Assembly: GCF_000426725.1 (NCBI RefSeq)
Contig: NZ_AUFX01000013.1
Coordinates: 94,476 to 158,475 of the forward strand
Length of the DNA stretch: 64,000 nt
Reading direction: 5' to 3'
From: Sporocytophaga myxococcoides DSM 11118
GTDB lineage: Bacteria; Bacteroidota; Bacteroidia; Cytophagales; Cytophagaceae
The notes beneath the pieces are model-generated. The model was not told the DNA's origin and ran no database searches. It saw only the letters and a list, made by a program, of their open reading frames with translations. Position 1 is the first letter of the stretch. Every line of letters starts with the position of its first letter. A program made the translations under genes and the position numbers. Positions 45,346-54,556 of the stretch are shown here, in pieces.

Positions 45346-45379
45346 AAAAAAAGCCTTCAACTATAATAATTGAAGGCTT
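45346..45379 (-). terminator. factor-independent terminator of fabV
   Basis: The perfect 10-bp arms AAGCCTTCAA (45351-45360) and TTGAAGGCTT (45370-45379) enclose a 9-nt loop. Read on the minus strand, the hairpin ends in seven Ts (45346-45352 as As) and lies 27 bp past the fabV stop. Confidence 0.88.
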
Positions 45380-45405
45380 TATTATCCAATTCAAACTCCA
45401 ATGAA

Positions 45406-46596
45406 TTACTGCAATTCTTCTATCTGTTCATTTTCATTCACGTCTTCAAGATAGTTGACGTTGGAAAAATTAAATCCGAATAGATTTAAAAAGTCTGATT
45501 TATAACCTTGTAAGTCACCAATTGATGGCAGAGTTTCGCTAGTAGCCTGCTCCCATAATTCAGCCACTTTATCCTGAACATCAGCTCTCATTTCCCAATC
45601 GTCTATTCTGATTCTCCCTTTATCATCAGTAGGTATTTCCAGTCCAGTATACAAACGTTCTCTGAACAAACGATCTATCTGCTCAATACATCCTTCATGG
45701 ATCCCTTTTTCCTTCATTGTTTTGTACAGAAGCGAGATGTATAGAGGAATTACAGGAATAGCAGAACTCGCCTGAGTTACCAATGCTTTGTTCACAGAAA
45801 CATATGCCTTTCCGTTTATCTTTTTTAACGTATCGGTTATTTTAAAAGCTGTCTGCTCAAGATGATCTTTGGCTTTTCCAATTGTTCCTTTGCGGTAAAC
45901 CGGCTCGGTAAGTGCAGGTCCTATGTATGAGTATGCTACAGTTGTTGCATTGTCAGACAGTGCTCCCGCATTTAAAAGGGCATCCATCCACATTTGCCAG
46001 TCCTCGCCACCCATTACAGCTACAGTATTTTCAATATCTTCTTCAGTAGAAGGGTTTATAGAAATGCTGGAAACAACGCCAGTATGAAAGTCTACTGTTT
46101 TATTGGTATAATTTTGTCCTATAGGTTTTAGTACTGAGCGATGGGTAATCCCGGTTTTAGGGTTGGTTCTCACCGGAGAGGCCAAGCTGTATATTACAAG
46201 GTCGACTTTACCCAGATCCTTTTTTATAAGATCAATGGTTTTATTTTTGATATCATCTGAAAAAGCATCACCATTTATACTTTTTGCATAAAGGCCTGCT
46301 TTTTTTGCTTCTTTCTGAAAGGCTGCACTGTTATACCATCCTGGTGAAGCTGTTTTGCCTTCCGCTGGCGCCTTTTCAAAGAAAACTCCAATTGTGGAGG
46401 CTCCGGCTCCAAAAGCACTTACAATTCTTGATGCAAGGCCAAAGCCAGTTGAAGCACCTATTACAAGTACTTTTTTAGGCCCCTTAATCTGTCCTTTAGG
46501 TTGTGTGTACTGTATTTGATTTAATACGTTTGCCTCGCATCCTTTTGGATGAGCTGTCAAACATATAAACCCTCTCATTCTCGGTTCAATTATCAT
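45406..46596 (-). CDS. fabV: trans-2-enoyl-ACP/CoA reductase FabV
   Basis: A 396-aa enzyme reducing enoyl thioesters with NADH at the last step of fatty acid elongation. FabV length is standard (~395-400 aa). Visible are the cofactor stretch V-L-V-I-G-A-S-T-G-F-G-L-A, the substrate region S-P-G-W-Y-N, L-V-I-Y-S-L-A-S-P-V-R, and the catalytic Tyr-(8 residues)-Lys motif Y-R-K-G-T-I-G-K-A-K. FabV proteins are naturally insensitive to triclosan. It has its own terminator and a plausible upstream promoter, so it is transcribed alone. Confidence 0.96.
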   Translation of the reverse strand: MIIEPRMRGFICLTAHPKGCEANVLNQIQYTQPKGQIKGPKKVLVIGASTGFGLASRIVSAFGAGASTIGVFFEKAPAEGKTASPGWYNSAAFQKEAKKAGLYAKSINGDAFSDDIKNKTIDLIKKDLGKVDLVIYSLASPVRTNPKTGITHRSVLKPIGQNYTNKTVDFHTGVVSSISINPSTEEDIENTVAVMGGEDWQMWMDALLNAGALSDNATTVAYSYIGPALTEPVYRKGTIGKAKDHLEQTAFKITDTLKKINGKAYVSVNKALVTQASSAIPVIPLYISLLYKTMKEKGIHEGCIEQIDRLFRERLYTGLEIPTDDKGRIRIDDWEMRADVQDKVAELWEQATSETLPSIGDLQGYKSDFLNLFGFNFSNVNYLEDVNENEQIEELQ

Positions 46597-47008
46597 ATCT
46601 GATTATAATGTTAAACGTCCTAACTCCGAAATATAAGGAAAATACTTAAAATAAAGACAAACTTCGGTTTAGAATTAGCAGGTATGGGTGTCTAATAGGT
46701 TAGTTTGAAATTAAGCTGCACCTTTCAACAAAACCTTAACCACTTGTAAATCTTTAATATACAGTGTAAAATTATATTTAATGAGGTTCTAATAAATAAG
46801 ACATCACAGCAAACAGAGTCTCTTGCATTTTATTTTCCAGTCAAATTTCCTTCCCGGTCCAACTTAATGATAAGATTAGTAAAGAAATCCGTTTTGCTCG
46901 TCGATTGGGTAATCGGAATTAGTAATAGAAGAAAGCAGCAACAGTTTGGGCAATAGCAACAATTTTTTTCTACAAAGATCTTGCTCTCACCCACACTGTT
47001 GCTGAATT
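46597..47008. other. 412-bp intergenic region with a large hairpin
   Basis: The region holds the fabV promoter and an inverted repeat: 15-bp arms at 46936-46950 and 46990-47004 with one mismatch, 39 bp apart. The hairpin abuts the stop of the efflux adaptor gene (47009) and may be its 3' end. One arm reads CTGTTGCT, as in the dispersed repeat described at 57639-57680. No gene is evident. Confidence 0.45.
46628..46661 (-). promoter_or_regulatory. possible Bacteroidota-type promoter of fabV
   Basis: On the minus strand TTTG (46658-46661 as CAAA) is followed after 22 bases by TATATTTC (46628-46635), close to the phylum's -33 TTTG / -7 TAnnTTTG pattern. Transcription would begin ~25 bases before the fabV start codon. 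Confidence 0.4.
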
Positions 47009-48244
47009 CTAATGACCGTGCCCTTCCTCCTCCGAATTATTTAATATTGAAAGTAAAGCATACGCCCCTTTAATTACAACATTAGTATCTCCAGTCTCAA
47101 AACCTTCCGGTAAATGAACTTCTGTATATCCATTCTGAGATACACCTTTCTTAACTTCTACTGATTTGAAAGAATATTCTTCTGAAACGCCTTTTTTCTC
47201 TTTGTCTTCCTCCGCTTTATCATTTTCCTTATGCTGCCTGATTTCTTCATGCTTATCATGACCATCACCTTTAATGAATATAAAGTATTTTCCTCCGGAA
47301 GAAATCACAGCTTCATCTGGTAATGCTGTTGTCAGATTATCTGTAATCTCAATAAATGCTTTCAGATAAGTGTTGGGTAAAAGATTCCTGTCTTCTTTAT
47401 CTAAGTGCGCATGTACCCTTACTGTTCTGTCTTCCCCAATCTTTCTATTTATAAGATAAACAGTAGCTGTTCTCACCTTGTGCTCTTCATTTACCAGTTG
47501 AAATTTTATTTTCTGACCTTCTTTCACTTTAAAAATATCCTTTTCAAAAACGGTGAGCTCTGCATGCAAATGGTCAGTATCCACAATCTCACAGATCAGA
47601 TCTTGCGGATTGACATATTTTCCGATATTTATATTAACAGCGGTAACATAACCACTAATAGGTGAAACAATTGAGACAATGCTTTTGATTGTTCCATTTT
47701 CAACCGTAGATGGATTGATACCAAGAATAGACAACTTCTCCAGCAACCCCTCATGCATGGCTTTAAGACTTTGGTATTCCGCGGTTACCTGCTGTAAAGT
47801 TTTTTGAGAAGCTACATTGTCCCTTGCCAATTCTTCCTGCCTCTTATATTCCTGTTCGGCGAAGACAAGTTTACTCTTATTATTAAGATAGTCCTGTTGA
47901 ATCTGTATAAAATCAGGATTTTGTATAGTCACTAAAACTTCTCCCTTCTTAACCTTCATACCTTGCAGCAGATTGGTTGATTTTACAAATCCACCCATCA
48001 TAGCTGCAACTGTAACAAGGTTCTGAGGAGGCACATCCAATAAGCCATTTACCGGCAAAGTCGAACTGATATTTTTCATTTCAACTTTGCCAAAAACAAT
48101 ACCGGCATTCTTATACTGACTGGCAGTTAGTTCAACATTGTTTTCTTCCTCATGATGCTCTTCATTTTTATTCTCCGTATCTAAGTTACAGCCAGAGATA
48201 AAAAACATGTATGTAAATGCAATGATATATATAAACTTGTTCAT
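47009..48244 (-). CDS. heavy-metal efflux RND periplasmic adaptor lipoprotein (CusB/CzcB-like)
   Basis: A 411-aa membrane-fusion protein. The signal peptide ends in a lipobox with Cys19 (I-S-G-C). The core shows the biotinyl-lipoyl-like halves and a helical hairpin (residues ~95-170, Q-Q-D-Y-L-N-N-K-S-K-L), then beta-barrel domains. A His/Glu/Lys-rich stretch (~335-360) and a C-terminal G-H-G-H suggest metal contact. It links the inner-membrane pump to the outer-membrane channel. The last gene of the efflux operon, 8 bp after the pump. Confidence 0.93.
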   Translation of the reverse strand: MNKFIYIIAFTYMFFISGCNLDTENKNEEHHEEENNVELTASQYKNAGIVFGKVEMKNISSTLPVNGLLDVPPQNLVTVAAMMGGFVKSTNLLQGMKVKKGEVLVTIQNPDFIQIQQDYLNNKSKLVFAEQEYKRQEELARDNVASQKTLQQVTAEYQSLKAMHEGLLEKLSILGINPSTVENGTIKSIVSIVSPISGYVTAVNINIGKYVNPQDLICEIVDTDHLHAELTVFEKDIFKVKEGQKIKFQLVNEEHKVRTATVYLINRKIGEDRTVRVHAHLDKEDRNLLPNTYLKAFIEITDNLTTALPDEAVISSGGKYFIFIKGDGHDKHEEIRQHKENDKAEEDKEKKGVSEEYSFKSVEVKKGVSQNGYTEVHLPEGFETGDTNVVIKGAYALLSILNNSEEEGHGH

Positions 48245-48252
48245 GACGTAAA

Positions 48253-51200
48253 TTATTTATTACCAATCAGGTATTCTATAAAAATAATGGCGTGATTATA
48301 CTGATTTAAAACATTCAGATAGCCTTGCTCAATAGTAACTGCTCTGGCAATACCCTGGGAAAACTCCAGATATCCTATATTACCAGTGCGATAATTTTTC
48401 CAGGCGCTATTTTCCAGAACCTGAGCTGTAGGTAATACATTGCCTTCATAATTCGCCAGACTTACCTTGTATTTCTCATACTGCTGATAAGCATTCTCAT
48501 ATTCTCCCTGAAGATTCCTTTCAAAAGCTTTATGACTGGTCTTGGCTGCGTTTAAAGAAGCTTCTGTTGCCTTTATTCTGGACATTTGAGGTTTAATCCA
48601 TAATGGCACAGAAACACCAACCATTACCCCTTGAAACCGTTGGCCTTTGCCCGCAATAACAGACAGATCTTGATAATCTGTAGCTCCATAAAGGGTTTGG
48701 GAAAAGTATCCAACATTTAAATCCGGAAGCATCCTTGCCTTTTGAAGTACCTTATTGGCATTAGCCACTTGCACTTGTTGCTGAAAGTAATTTAAGGTAG
48801 GATTAGCCCCTATTGCACCTGTGTCTTCCATTAAAACCATAGGTCTTTTATCCAATGATGATTCTATTGAAGTAACAGGCTCTGCACTATTTAATAGGGT
48901 CTGAAGCTGTGTCTCATAAATCTTTATATCAGCATTCACCTGAGTGATATAAGTTCGGTTTTCATAAAACTGGCTTTGTGCAGTAGCTTTTTCAAGTGTA
49001 TTGGTTTCTCCTGTCTTTAAACGAAGATCTGCAGCATTCAGAAAGTTCGAGTAAAGCGTATCCAGCTTAAACTGCAATTGCATTCTGGCTTTGGCAAACC
49101 TCAGATTATAATAGGCAACTTTAATCCTATAGTCCAGGTCATTCTTTGTTACAGCAAGATTATACTCTGCACTTTTCGTCGTAGCTTTGTAATATTGAGC
49201 CTGACGGTGCATAACCATTGGGAAAGGAATATCCTGAGACAAGGTTACGTTATTGTCATTATAAAAACTATTATACTGACCATACATAAGTGTCGCATTC
49301 GTCTTAGCGATCTCTGTTGCCGTTCCTTTCAGTGCTTTATTATACTCTACCTCATACTGAGCAGACTTAATCGAGTTATTCTGTTCATGAGCCATTTGCA
49401 GCGCTTGTTCTAAAGTAATGCTCTTGGGTGTTGTTTGTGCTTCTGCACTACTACTGGATAAAAACAAAAATACTGGAATCATCAAGATCATTGCAGCAGG
49501 TGAAACTTTCTTAAATCCAGTCTCTGAGAAAATATAGAGTATAGGTAAAATAAGTAAAGTAAGCAAGGTCGCTGATATTAAACCTCCAATTACCACAGTA
49601 GCAAGAGGCTTTTGTACTTCTGCTCCGGAACCCTGAGAAAGCGCCATAGGCAGGAAGCCAAGCGAGGCAACCAAAGCAGTCATTAATACCGGACGTAAAC
49701 GAATTTCAGTTCCTTTTCTGACTATCTCATACAGATCAGTCAGGCCACTGAATTTCAATCTGTTAAACTCACCTATAAGAACTATTCCATTAAGTACTGC
49801 TACTCCAAAAAGTGCGATAAAACCAACACCTGCCGAAATACTGAAAGGCATATCCCGCAAATACAATGCTAAGACTCCCCCAATTGCAGAAAGCGGAATG
49901 GCAGTAAAAATCAGTATGCTTTGTTTTACAGAATCAAAAGTAAAGTACAGCAATATGAATATTAGGCCTAATGCAATCGGCACAGCTATGCTTAATCTTT
50001 CCTTTGCTTCAATAAGATTTTTAAACTGACCACCATAGGTAATGTAATAACCCGGGGGAAGCTTCATTTGCTTATCCACCTTTAACTTGATCTCTTCTAC
50101 TATACTTTCCACGTCTCTTCCCCTCACATTAAATGCCACTATAATTCTCCTTTTGGTATCGTCTCTTTGAATCTGATTAGGTCCTACTTTGAACTCTATA
50201 TTAGCTACTTGTGATAGAGGTATCTGATTACCTTTTGGGGTAGTAACATAAATTTGTCTTACATCATCTATACTCTGTCTGTCCACTTTATCCAGCCTTA
50301 CAACCATATCAAATCGTCTTTCTCCCTCATAGACAAGGCCTGTAGCTTCCCCGGCAAAAGCAGTTCGTATAATCCTGTTCATTTCATCAATGTTTAATCC
50401 GAACTGAGCTATTTTATCTCTGTCAAAGGAAACTACAATCTGTGGTAGCCCTGTAACTTTTTCTACATACAAATCCTTTGCACCCTCTATCGGGGAAACA
50501 ATCCTGCCCAGCTTATTGGCCTGCTCGGTAAGAATGTCAAGGTCTTCACCATAAATCTTTATTGCCACATCTTGTCTGGCGCCTGTCATCAATTCATTAA
50601 AGCGCATCTGGATAGGTTGCTGAAAACCGAAATTCACTCCGGGTAATTCATCTTCGAGAACATCTTGCATTTTATTGGCCAATTCATCTCTGTTTGAAGC
50701 ACTTGTCCATTCATCTTTGTCTTTCAGAATGATCATAAGATCGCAGGCTTCAATAGGCATTGGATCTGTGGGTATTTCGCTCGAGCCTACTTTACCTATC
50801 ACCTCTTTCACTTCGGGAAATTGTTTTTTCAAAATCTCTCCAGCTTTTAATGAAGTGTTGATCGTTTCCTGCATGGAGCTTCCCATTAATACCCTTGTCT
50901 CTACAGCAAAGTCTCCTTCATCAAGAGTAGGAATAAATTCTCCTCCCATATTCAAAAACAGTAACAGGCTTCCACCAAACAGTAAAAATGCTATCAAGGA
51001 AACAACGATCTTCTTTCTCAAAGCAAATTCCCTTAGAGGGTGATATACCTTCTGAAAAAACTCCATAATCCTGTCAGAAATATTTTTCTTATGTTCTTCT
51101 TTTTTACTCAAACACAGAGCCGACATCATAGGCACATATGTAAGTGAAAGTATAAAAGCTCCCAGAATAGCAAATGATACTGTCTGAGCCATAGGCTTAA

Positions 51201-52620
51201 ACATTTTCCCTTCAATGCCAACAAGAGCAAGTATAGGAAGATAAACGATCAGGATTATAATTTCTCCGAATGCAGCAGAACTTCTGATCTTGGAAGCAGC
51301 ATCATAAACCTCTGCATCCATCTCCTCCTGTGATAATCTATGCGTATATCCCCTTCCTGTTATGTGATGTAAGGTTGCTTCTACAATAATTACGGCACCA
51401 TCCACGATTAATCCGAAATCAATAGCACCAAGAGACATCAGATTTCCTGATACTCCAAAAAGGTTCATCATCGAAATAGCAAACAACATGGCTAGCGGGA
51501 TCACAGAAGCTACCACTAAACCAGCTCTGAAATTGCCCAACATTAATACGAGGACAAAAATCACTATCAGAGCGCCTTCAATCAGATTTTTTGAAACAGT
51601 GTGAATGGCATTGTCTACAAGTTTTGTTCTGTCGAGAAAAGCTTCAACCTCAATGCCTTCAGGCAAGGATTTACTGATTTGCTCAATTCGCTCTTTTACA
51701 TTACCAATAACTTCATTGGAATTCGCCCCTTTTAACATCATCACAATACCACCGACTGCTTCACCCTGATCATTGCGAGTCATAGCACCATAACGAATTG
51801 CGTGTCCAAACTGAACAGTTCCAACATCTCTTATTAATACAGGTGTTCCATTAGCTGTATTCTTGACAACGATCTTTTTAATATCTTCCAAACCTCCGGC
51901 GAGTCCTTCGGTTCTTATAAAGTAGGCATTGGGTAGCTTGTCAATATATGCTCCGCCCGCATTCTGATTATTGGTTTCCAGAGCTGCAAAAACCTCCCCT
52001 ATGGTAATGTTCATGCTGCGAAGTTTTTCAGGATCAATCGCTACCTCAAATTGTTTAAGATATCCGCCAAAACTGCTTATATCTGCAACTCCTTTTGTAC
52101 CCAGCATCTGCCTGCGTACTATCCAGTCCTGAATTGTACGCAGTTCCATTGTTGAATATTTCTTTTCATATCCTTTTTGAGGATGAAGTACATATTGATA
52201 GATTTCCCCTAAACCTGTTGTAATAGGGCTTAAATCAGGGATGCCGACACCTTTGGGAATCTGTTCTATAGCAGTCTTTAATCTTTCTGAAACCTGTTGT
52301 CTTGCCCAATAAATATCAGTCTCATCTGTAAAAACAATTGTAACTACAGAAAGGCCAAATCTGGAAATTGAACGGATCTCAATAATCCCTGGAATATTAG
52401 CCATACTGATCTCGACAGGAAAGCTGATTAACCTTTCTACCTCCTGAGCAGCAAGAGAGGGACTCGTAGTAATGACCTGGACCTGATTATTTGTAATGTC
52501 TGGTACAGCATCTATCGGGAGCCGTGTTGCAGACCAGCAGCCCCAGATAATAAGCGCAATAGTTAACATCCCGACAATTAACTTATGCTTTATCGAGAAA
52601 TATATAATTTTATCTAACAT
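48253..52620 (-). CDS. CusA/CzcA-type heavy-metal RND pump fused to TolC-type outer-membrane channel
   Basis: A 1455-aa fusion. Residues ~1-1035 form a complete heavy-metal-efflux RND pump: G-C-W-S-A-T-R-L-P-I-D-A-V-P-D-I-T near the start, and the proton-relay region with Asp401 and Asp407 (I-D-F-G-L-I-V-D-G-A-V). Residues ~1065-1455 form an outer-membrane factor (L-E-Q-A-L-Q-M-A). Between them residues 1042-1055 are hydrophobic and end at S-A-E-A-Q (to Gln1062), exactly like a signal peptide. The channel half is thus probably exported and cut free. Substrate is likely Cu, Ag, Zn, Co or Cd ions. Confidence 0.95.
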   Translation of the reverse strand: MLDKIIYFSIKHKLIVGMLTIALIIWGCWSATRLPIDAVPDITNNQVQVITTSPSLAAQEVERLISFPVEISMANIPGIIEIRSISRFGLSVVTIVFTDETDIYWARQQVSERLKTAIEQIPKGVGIPDLSPITTGLGEIYQYVLHPQKGYEKKYSTMELRTIQDWIVRRQMLGTKGVADISSFGGYLKQFEVAIDPEKLRSMNITIGEVFAALETNNQNAGGAYIDKLPNAYFIRTEGLAGGLEDIKKIVVKNTANGTPVLIRDVGTVQFGHAIRYGAMTRNDQGEAVGGIVMMLKGANSNEVIGNVKERIEQISKSLPEGIEVEAFLDRTKLVDNAIHTVSKNLIEGALIVIFVLVLMLGNFRAGLVVASVIPLAMLFAISMMNLFGVSGNLMSLGAIDFGLIVDGAVIIVEATLHHITGRGYTHRLSQEEMDAEVYDAASKIRSSAAFGEIIILIVYLPILALVGIEGKMFKPMAQTVSFAILGAFILSLTYVPMMSALCLSKKEEHKKNISDRIMEFFQKVYHPLREFALRKKIVVSLIAFLLFGGSLLLFLNMGGEFIPTLDEGDFAVETRVLMGSSMQETINTSLKAGEILKKQFPEVKEVIGKVGSSEIPTDPMPIEACDLMIILKDKDEWTSASNRDELANKMQDVLEDELPGVNFGFQQPIQMRFNELMTGARQDVAIKIYGEDLDILTEQANKLGRIVSPIEGAKDLYVEKVTGLPQIVVSFDRDKIAQFGLNIDEMNRIIRTAFAGEATGLVYEGERRFDMVVRLDKVDRQSIDDVRQIYVTTPKGNQIPLSQVANIEFKVGPNQIQRDDTKRRIIVAFNVRGRDVESIVEEIKLKVDKQMKLPPGYYITYGGQFKNLIEAKERLSIAVPIALGLIFILLYFTFDSVKQSILIFTAIPLSAIGGVLALYLRDMPFSISAGVGFIALFGVAVLNGIVLIGEFNRLKFSGLTDLYEIVRKGTEIRLRPVLMTALVASLGFLPMALSQGSGAEVQKPLATVVIGGLISATLLTLLILPILYIFSETGFKKVSPAAMILMIPVFLFLSSSSAEAQTTPKSITLEQALQMAHEQNNSIKSAQYEVEYNKALKGTATEIAKTNATLMYGQYNSFYNDNNVTLSQDIPFPMVMHRQAQYYKATTKSAEYNLAVTKNDLDYRIKVAYYNLRFAKARMQLQFKLDTLYSNFLNAADLRLKTGETNTLEKATAQSQFYENRTYITQVNADIKIYETQLQTLLNSAEPVTSIESSLDKRPMVLMEDTGAIGANPTLNYFQQQVQVANANKVLQKARMLPDLNVGYFSQTLYGATDYQDLSVIAGKGQRFQGVMVGVSVPLWIKPQMSRIKATEASLNAAKTSHKAFERNLQGEYENAYQQYEKYKVSLANYEGNVLPTAQVLENSAWKNYRTGNIGYLEFSQGIARAVTIEQGYLNVLNQYNHAIIFIEYLIGNK

Positions 52621-52664
52621 AGATAGATTCTAATTTAAATAGTGCCTCCTCATGGATAGACTTC

Positions 52665-52706
52665 CATGCTGTTTACCCCATAAGGTGAACAGCCCAGGGT
52701 AGCATG
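52665..52706 (-). promoter_or_regulatory. structured leader upstream of the efflux pump gene
   Basis: An inner stem pairs 52669-52677 with 52684-52692 (nine pairs, one a G-T wobble) around a 6-nt loop. CATG at 52665-52668 and 52703-52706 can close an outer helix. It lies 45-86 bases before the pump start, inside the DUF6660-to-pump gap. It could be an attenuator, an operator, or a terminator remnant; I see no match to a known riboswitch. Confidence 0.4.
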
Positions 52707-52845
52707 AATATTATCCGGAAAGTTAGCGTGTACTTTCGTCTTCTTTGATTTTAATTGTTTTTCAGAATAAATGAATGGCAAATGTATGTAACCAGTTTTC
52801 CAGTTACAATCTATAAGCAGATTCAATTTTCCGAATTAGTTGTAA

Positions 52846-53163
52846 TTAGGAAAGCTTTGGCGGTTGCCAGAATGAATGGTAATAAGAAGAATTAAACTGA
52901 GAGTAGTAAGGAACATTGCCACGTGGCTCAACTGTCTTTATACTCTGACTAAAAAATACAGGGATATTAACTCCTACAAACGAACAGCCACAGCAGGAAC
53001 AAATACAAAAAGGGCTACATAAGTCACCCTCATCTTCACTGTGATCATGCATTCCGGAAATAGACACAGAAGATTTTTCTCCTTCGCAGGTAAAAGAATC
53101 CAAACATGGCATTATTGACAAAGCCATGACATAGAAACTTATTATAAAAACGAAAATCTTCAT
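52846..53163 (-). CDS. DUF6660 family Cys/His-rich exported protein
   Basis: A 105-aa protein. A hydrophobic N-terminus (residues 1-17) acts as a signal peptide. A His/Asp/Glu patch (H-D-H-S-E-D-E-G-D) is followed by a cysteine cluster, C-S-P-F-C-I-C-S-C-C-G-C, likely to bind metal. The remaining C-terminus is aromatic (Y-Y-H-S-F-W-Q-P-P). I recall this as DUF6660, usually found at the head of metal-efflux operons in Bacteroidota, as here, 225 bp before the RND gene. It may be a metal sensor or chaperone. Confidence 0.8.
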   Translation of the reverse strand: MKIFVFIISFYVMALSIMPCLDSFTCEGEKSSVSISGMHDHSEDEGDLCSPFCICSCCGCSFVGVNIPVFFSQSIKTVEPRGNVPYYSQFNSSYYHSFWQPPKLS

Positions 53164-53425
53164 ATCGCTAATTTAACAAAAACACGAACAAATCAATATT
53201 TTTGGGAAAATTATCTACGATATCAACGGATTATCCTCACTGATATTATGTTATTTTTATACTACACAATCAGTTAATAAAAAAAGCATAACACCCAAAA
53301 CATCCCTCATCTAACCCTTTTTGTGCAATATTTAAAATATCATCAATATATTTTTGTAAAATTTTTTATTAAGTGATTTCCTAATCTCATGACTCCTTGA
53401 TTTGTGTCCATTAGTTTATTGAGTA

Positions 53426-53462
53426 AAAAAAAAAACGATCTGTATAAATGTAGATCGTTTTT
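53426..53462 (-). terminator. factor-independent terminator of the adenosylhomocysteinase gene
   Basis: The perfect 11-bp arms AAAAACGATCT (53431-53441) and AGATCGTTTTT (53452-53462) enclose a 10-nt loop. On the minus strand a T-tract of ten or more bases follows. It ends the minus-strand transcript that stops at 53528. Confidence 0.85.
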
Positions 53463-53474
53463 CATAAAATGTTT

Positions 53475-53512
53475 AGGCTCGTATCAATTTGCTATTGATA
53501 CGAGCCTTTTTT
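53475..53512 (+). terminator. strong hairpin terminator, plus-strand orientation
   Basis: The perfect 14-bp arms AGGCTCGTATCAAT (53475-53488) and ATTGATACGAGCCT (53494-53507) enclose a 5-nt loop, with a six-T tract on the plus strand. The orientation is odd because no plus-strand gene ends here. Together with the adjacent hairpin it may block read-through from both sides. Confidence 0.8.
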
Positions 53513-53527
53513 GTTTATAATAATATT

Positions 53528-54556
53528 TTAGTATCTGTATTCGTCGGACTTGTAAGGCCCTTCTACTTTAACACCGATATAGTTAGCTTGGTCTGTTGAC
53601 AAAGTATCTAATTCAACACCAATTTTAGAAAGGTGCAAACGAGCTACTTTCTCATCCAGATGTTTAGGAAGTGTGTAAACTTTGTTTTCATAGTTAGAAC
53701 CATTTGTCCAAAGTTCCAACTGTGCTAATGTCTGGTTAGTGAAAGAGTTGGACATTACGAAAGACGGGTGACCAGTAGCGCATCCAAGGTTTACCAAACG
53801 GCCTTCAGCAAGAATTAGAATATCTTTGCCTTTGATTGTATACTTGTCAACCTGAGGTTTGATCTCGATTTTAGACTTACCATGATTTGCGTTTAGCCAA
53901 GCCATATCAATTTCGTTATCGAAGTGACCGATATTGCAAACGATAGCCTTATCTTTCATAGATTCAAAATGACGGCCAACGATAATATTAAAGTTACCTG
54001 TAGCTGTAACGATAATATCAGCACGTTTCACAGCATCATCCATTTTCTTAACTTCATAACCATCCATAGCTGCCTGCAATGCACAGATCGGATCTATCTC
54101 TGTAACAATTACACGAGCACCTGCTCCACGCAATGAAGCTGCAGAGCCTTTTCCTACATCACCATAACCAGCAACTACAGCAACTTTACCAGCCATCATC
54201 ACATCTGTAGCACGACGGATAGAATCTACCAATGATTCTTTACATCCATATTTGTTGTCAAACTTAGATTTAGTAACTGAATCATTGATATTAATTGCAG
54301 GCAAAGGTAATTTACCTTTTTTCACACGCTCATGTAAGCGTAATACTCCGGTAGTTGTTTCTTCTGATATACCTTTGATATTTGGTACTAATTCAGGATA
54401 TCTATCAAGTACCATATTCGTCAAATCTCCACCATCATCAAGGATCATGTTCAATGGCTTTCTGTCCTCCCCGAAGAACAATGTCTGCTCAATACACCAG
54501 TCAAATTCTTCTTCATTCATACCTTTCCAGGCATAAACAGAAACACCGGCAGCAGC
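53528..54556 (-). pseudogene. ahcY: adenosylhomocysteinase, N-terminally truncated
   Basis: The reading frame encodes the C-terminal ~340 residues of S-adenosylhomocysteine hydrolase. Present are [26 protein letters not shown], the NAD loop G-Y-G-D-V-G-K-G and the C-terminal Y-K-S-D-E-Y-R-Y. Homology ends upstream at A-A-A-G-V-S-V-Y-A (about 54556). A full enzyme has ~100 more residues carrying substrate-binding parts including the catalytic Asp of the T-Q-D-H loop, so this copy is inactive unless the join is an assembly artefact. The first ATG in the intact part is at 54520. An in-frame stop lies at 54596-54598. Confidence 0.9.

Noticed and set aside
52621..52845. Known riboswitch (for example cobalamin) upstream of the pump gene
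   Set aside because: The leader has a hairpin but I could not find the conserved boxes of a cobalamin or other familiar riboswitch.
54382..54556. Possible N-terminal part of the receptor fragment frame
   Set aside because: This part is antisense to clear adenosylhomocysteinase coding sequence, so it is not receptor sequence.
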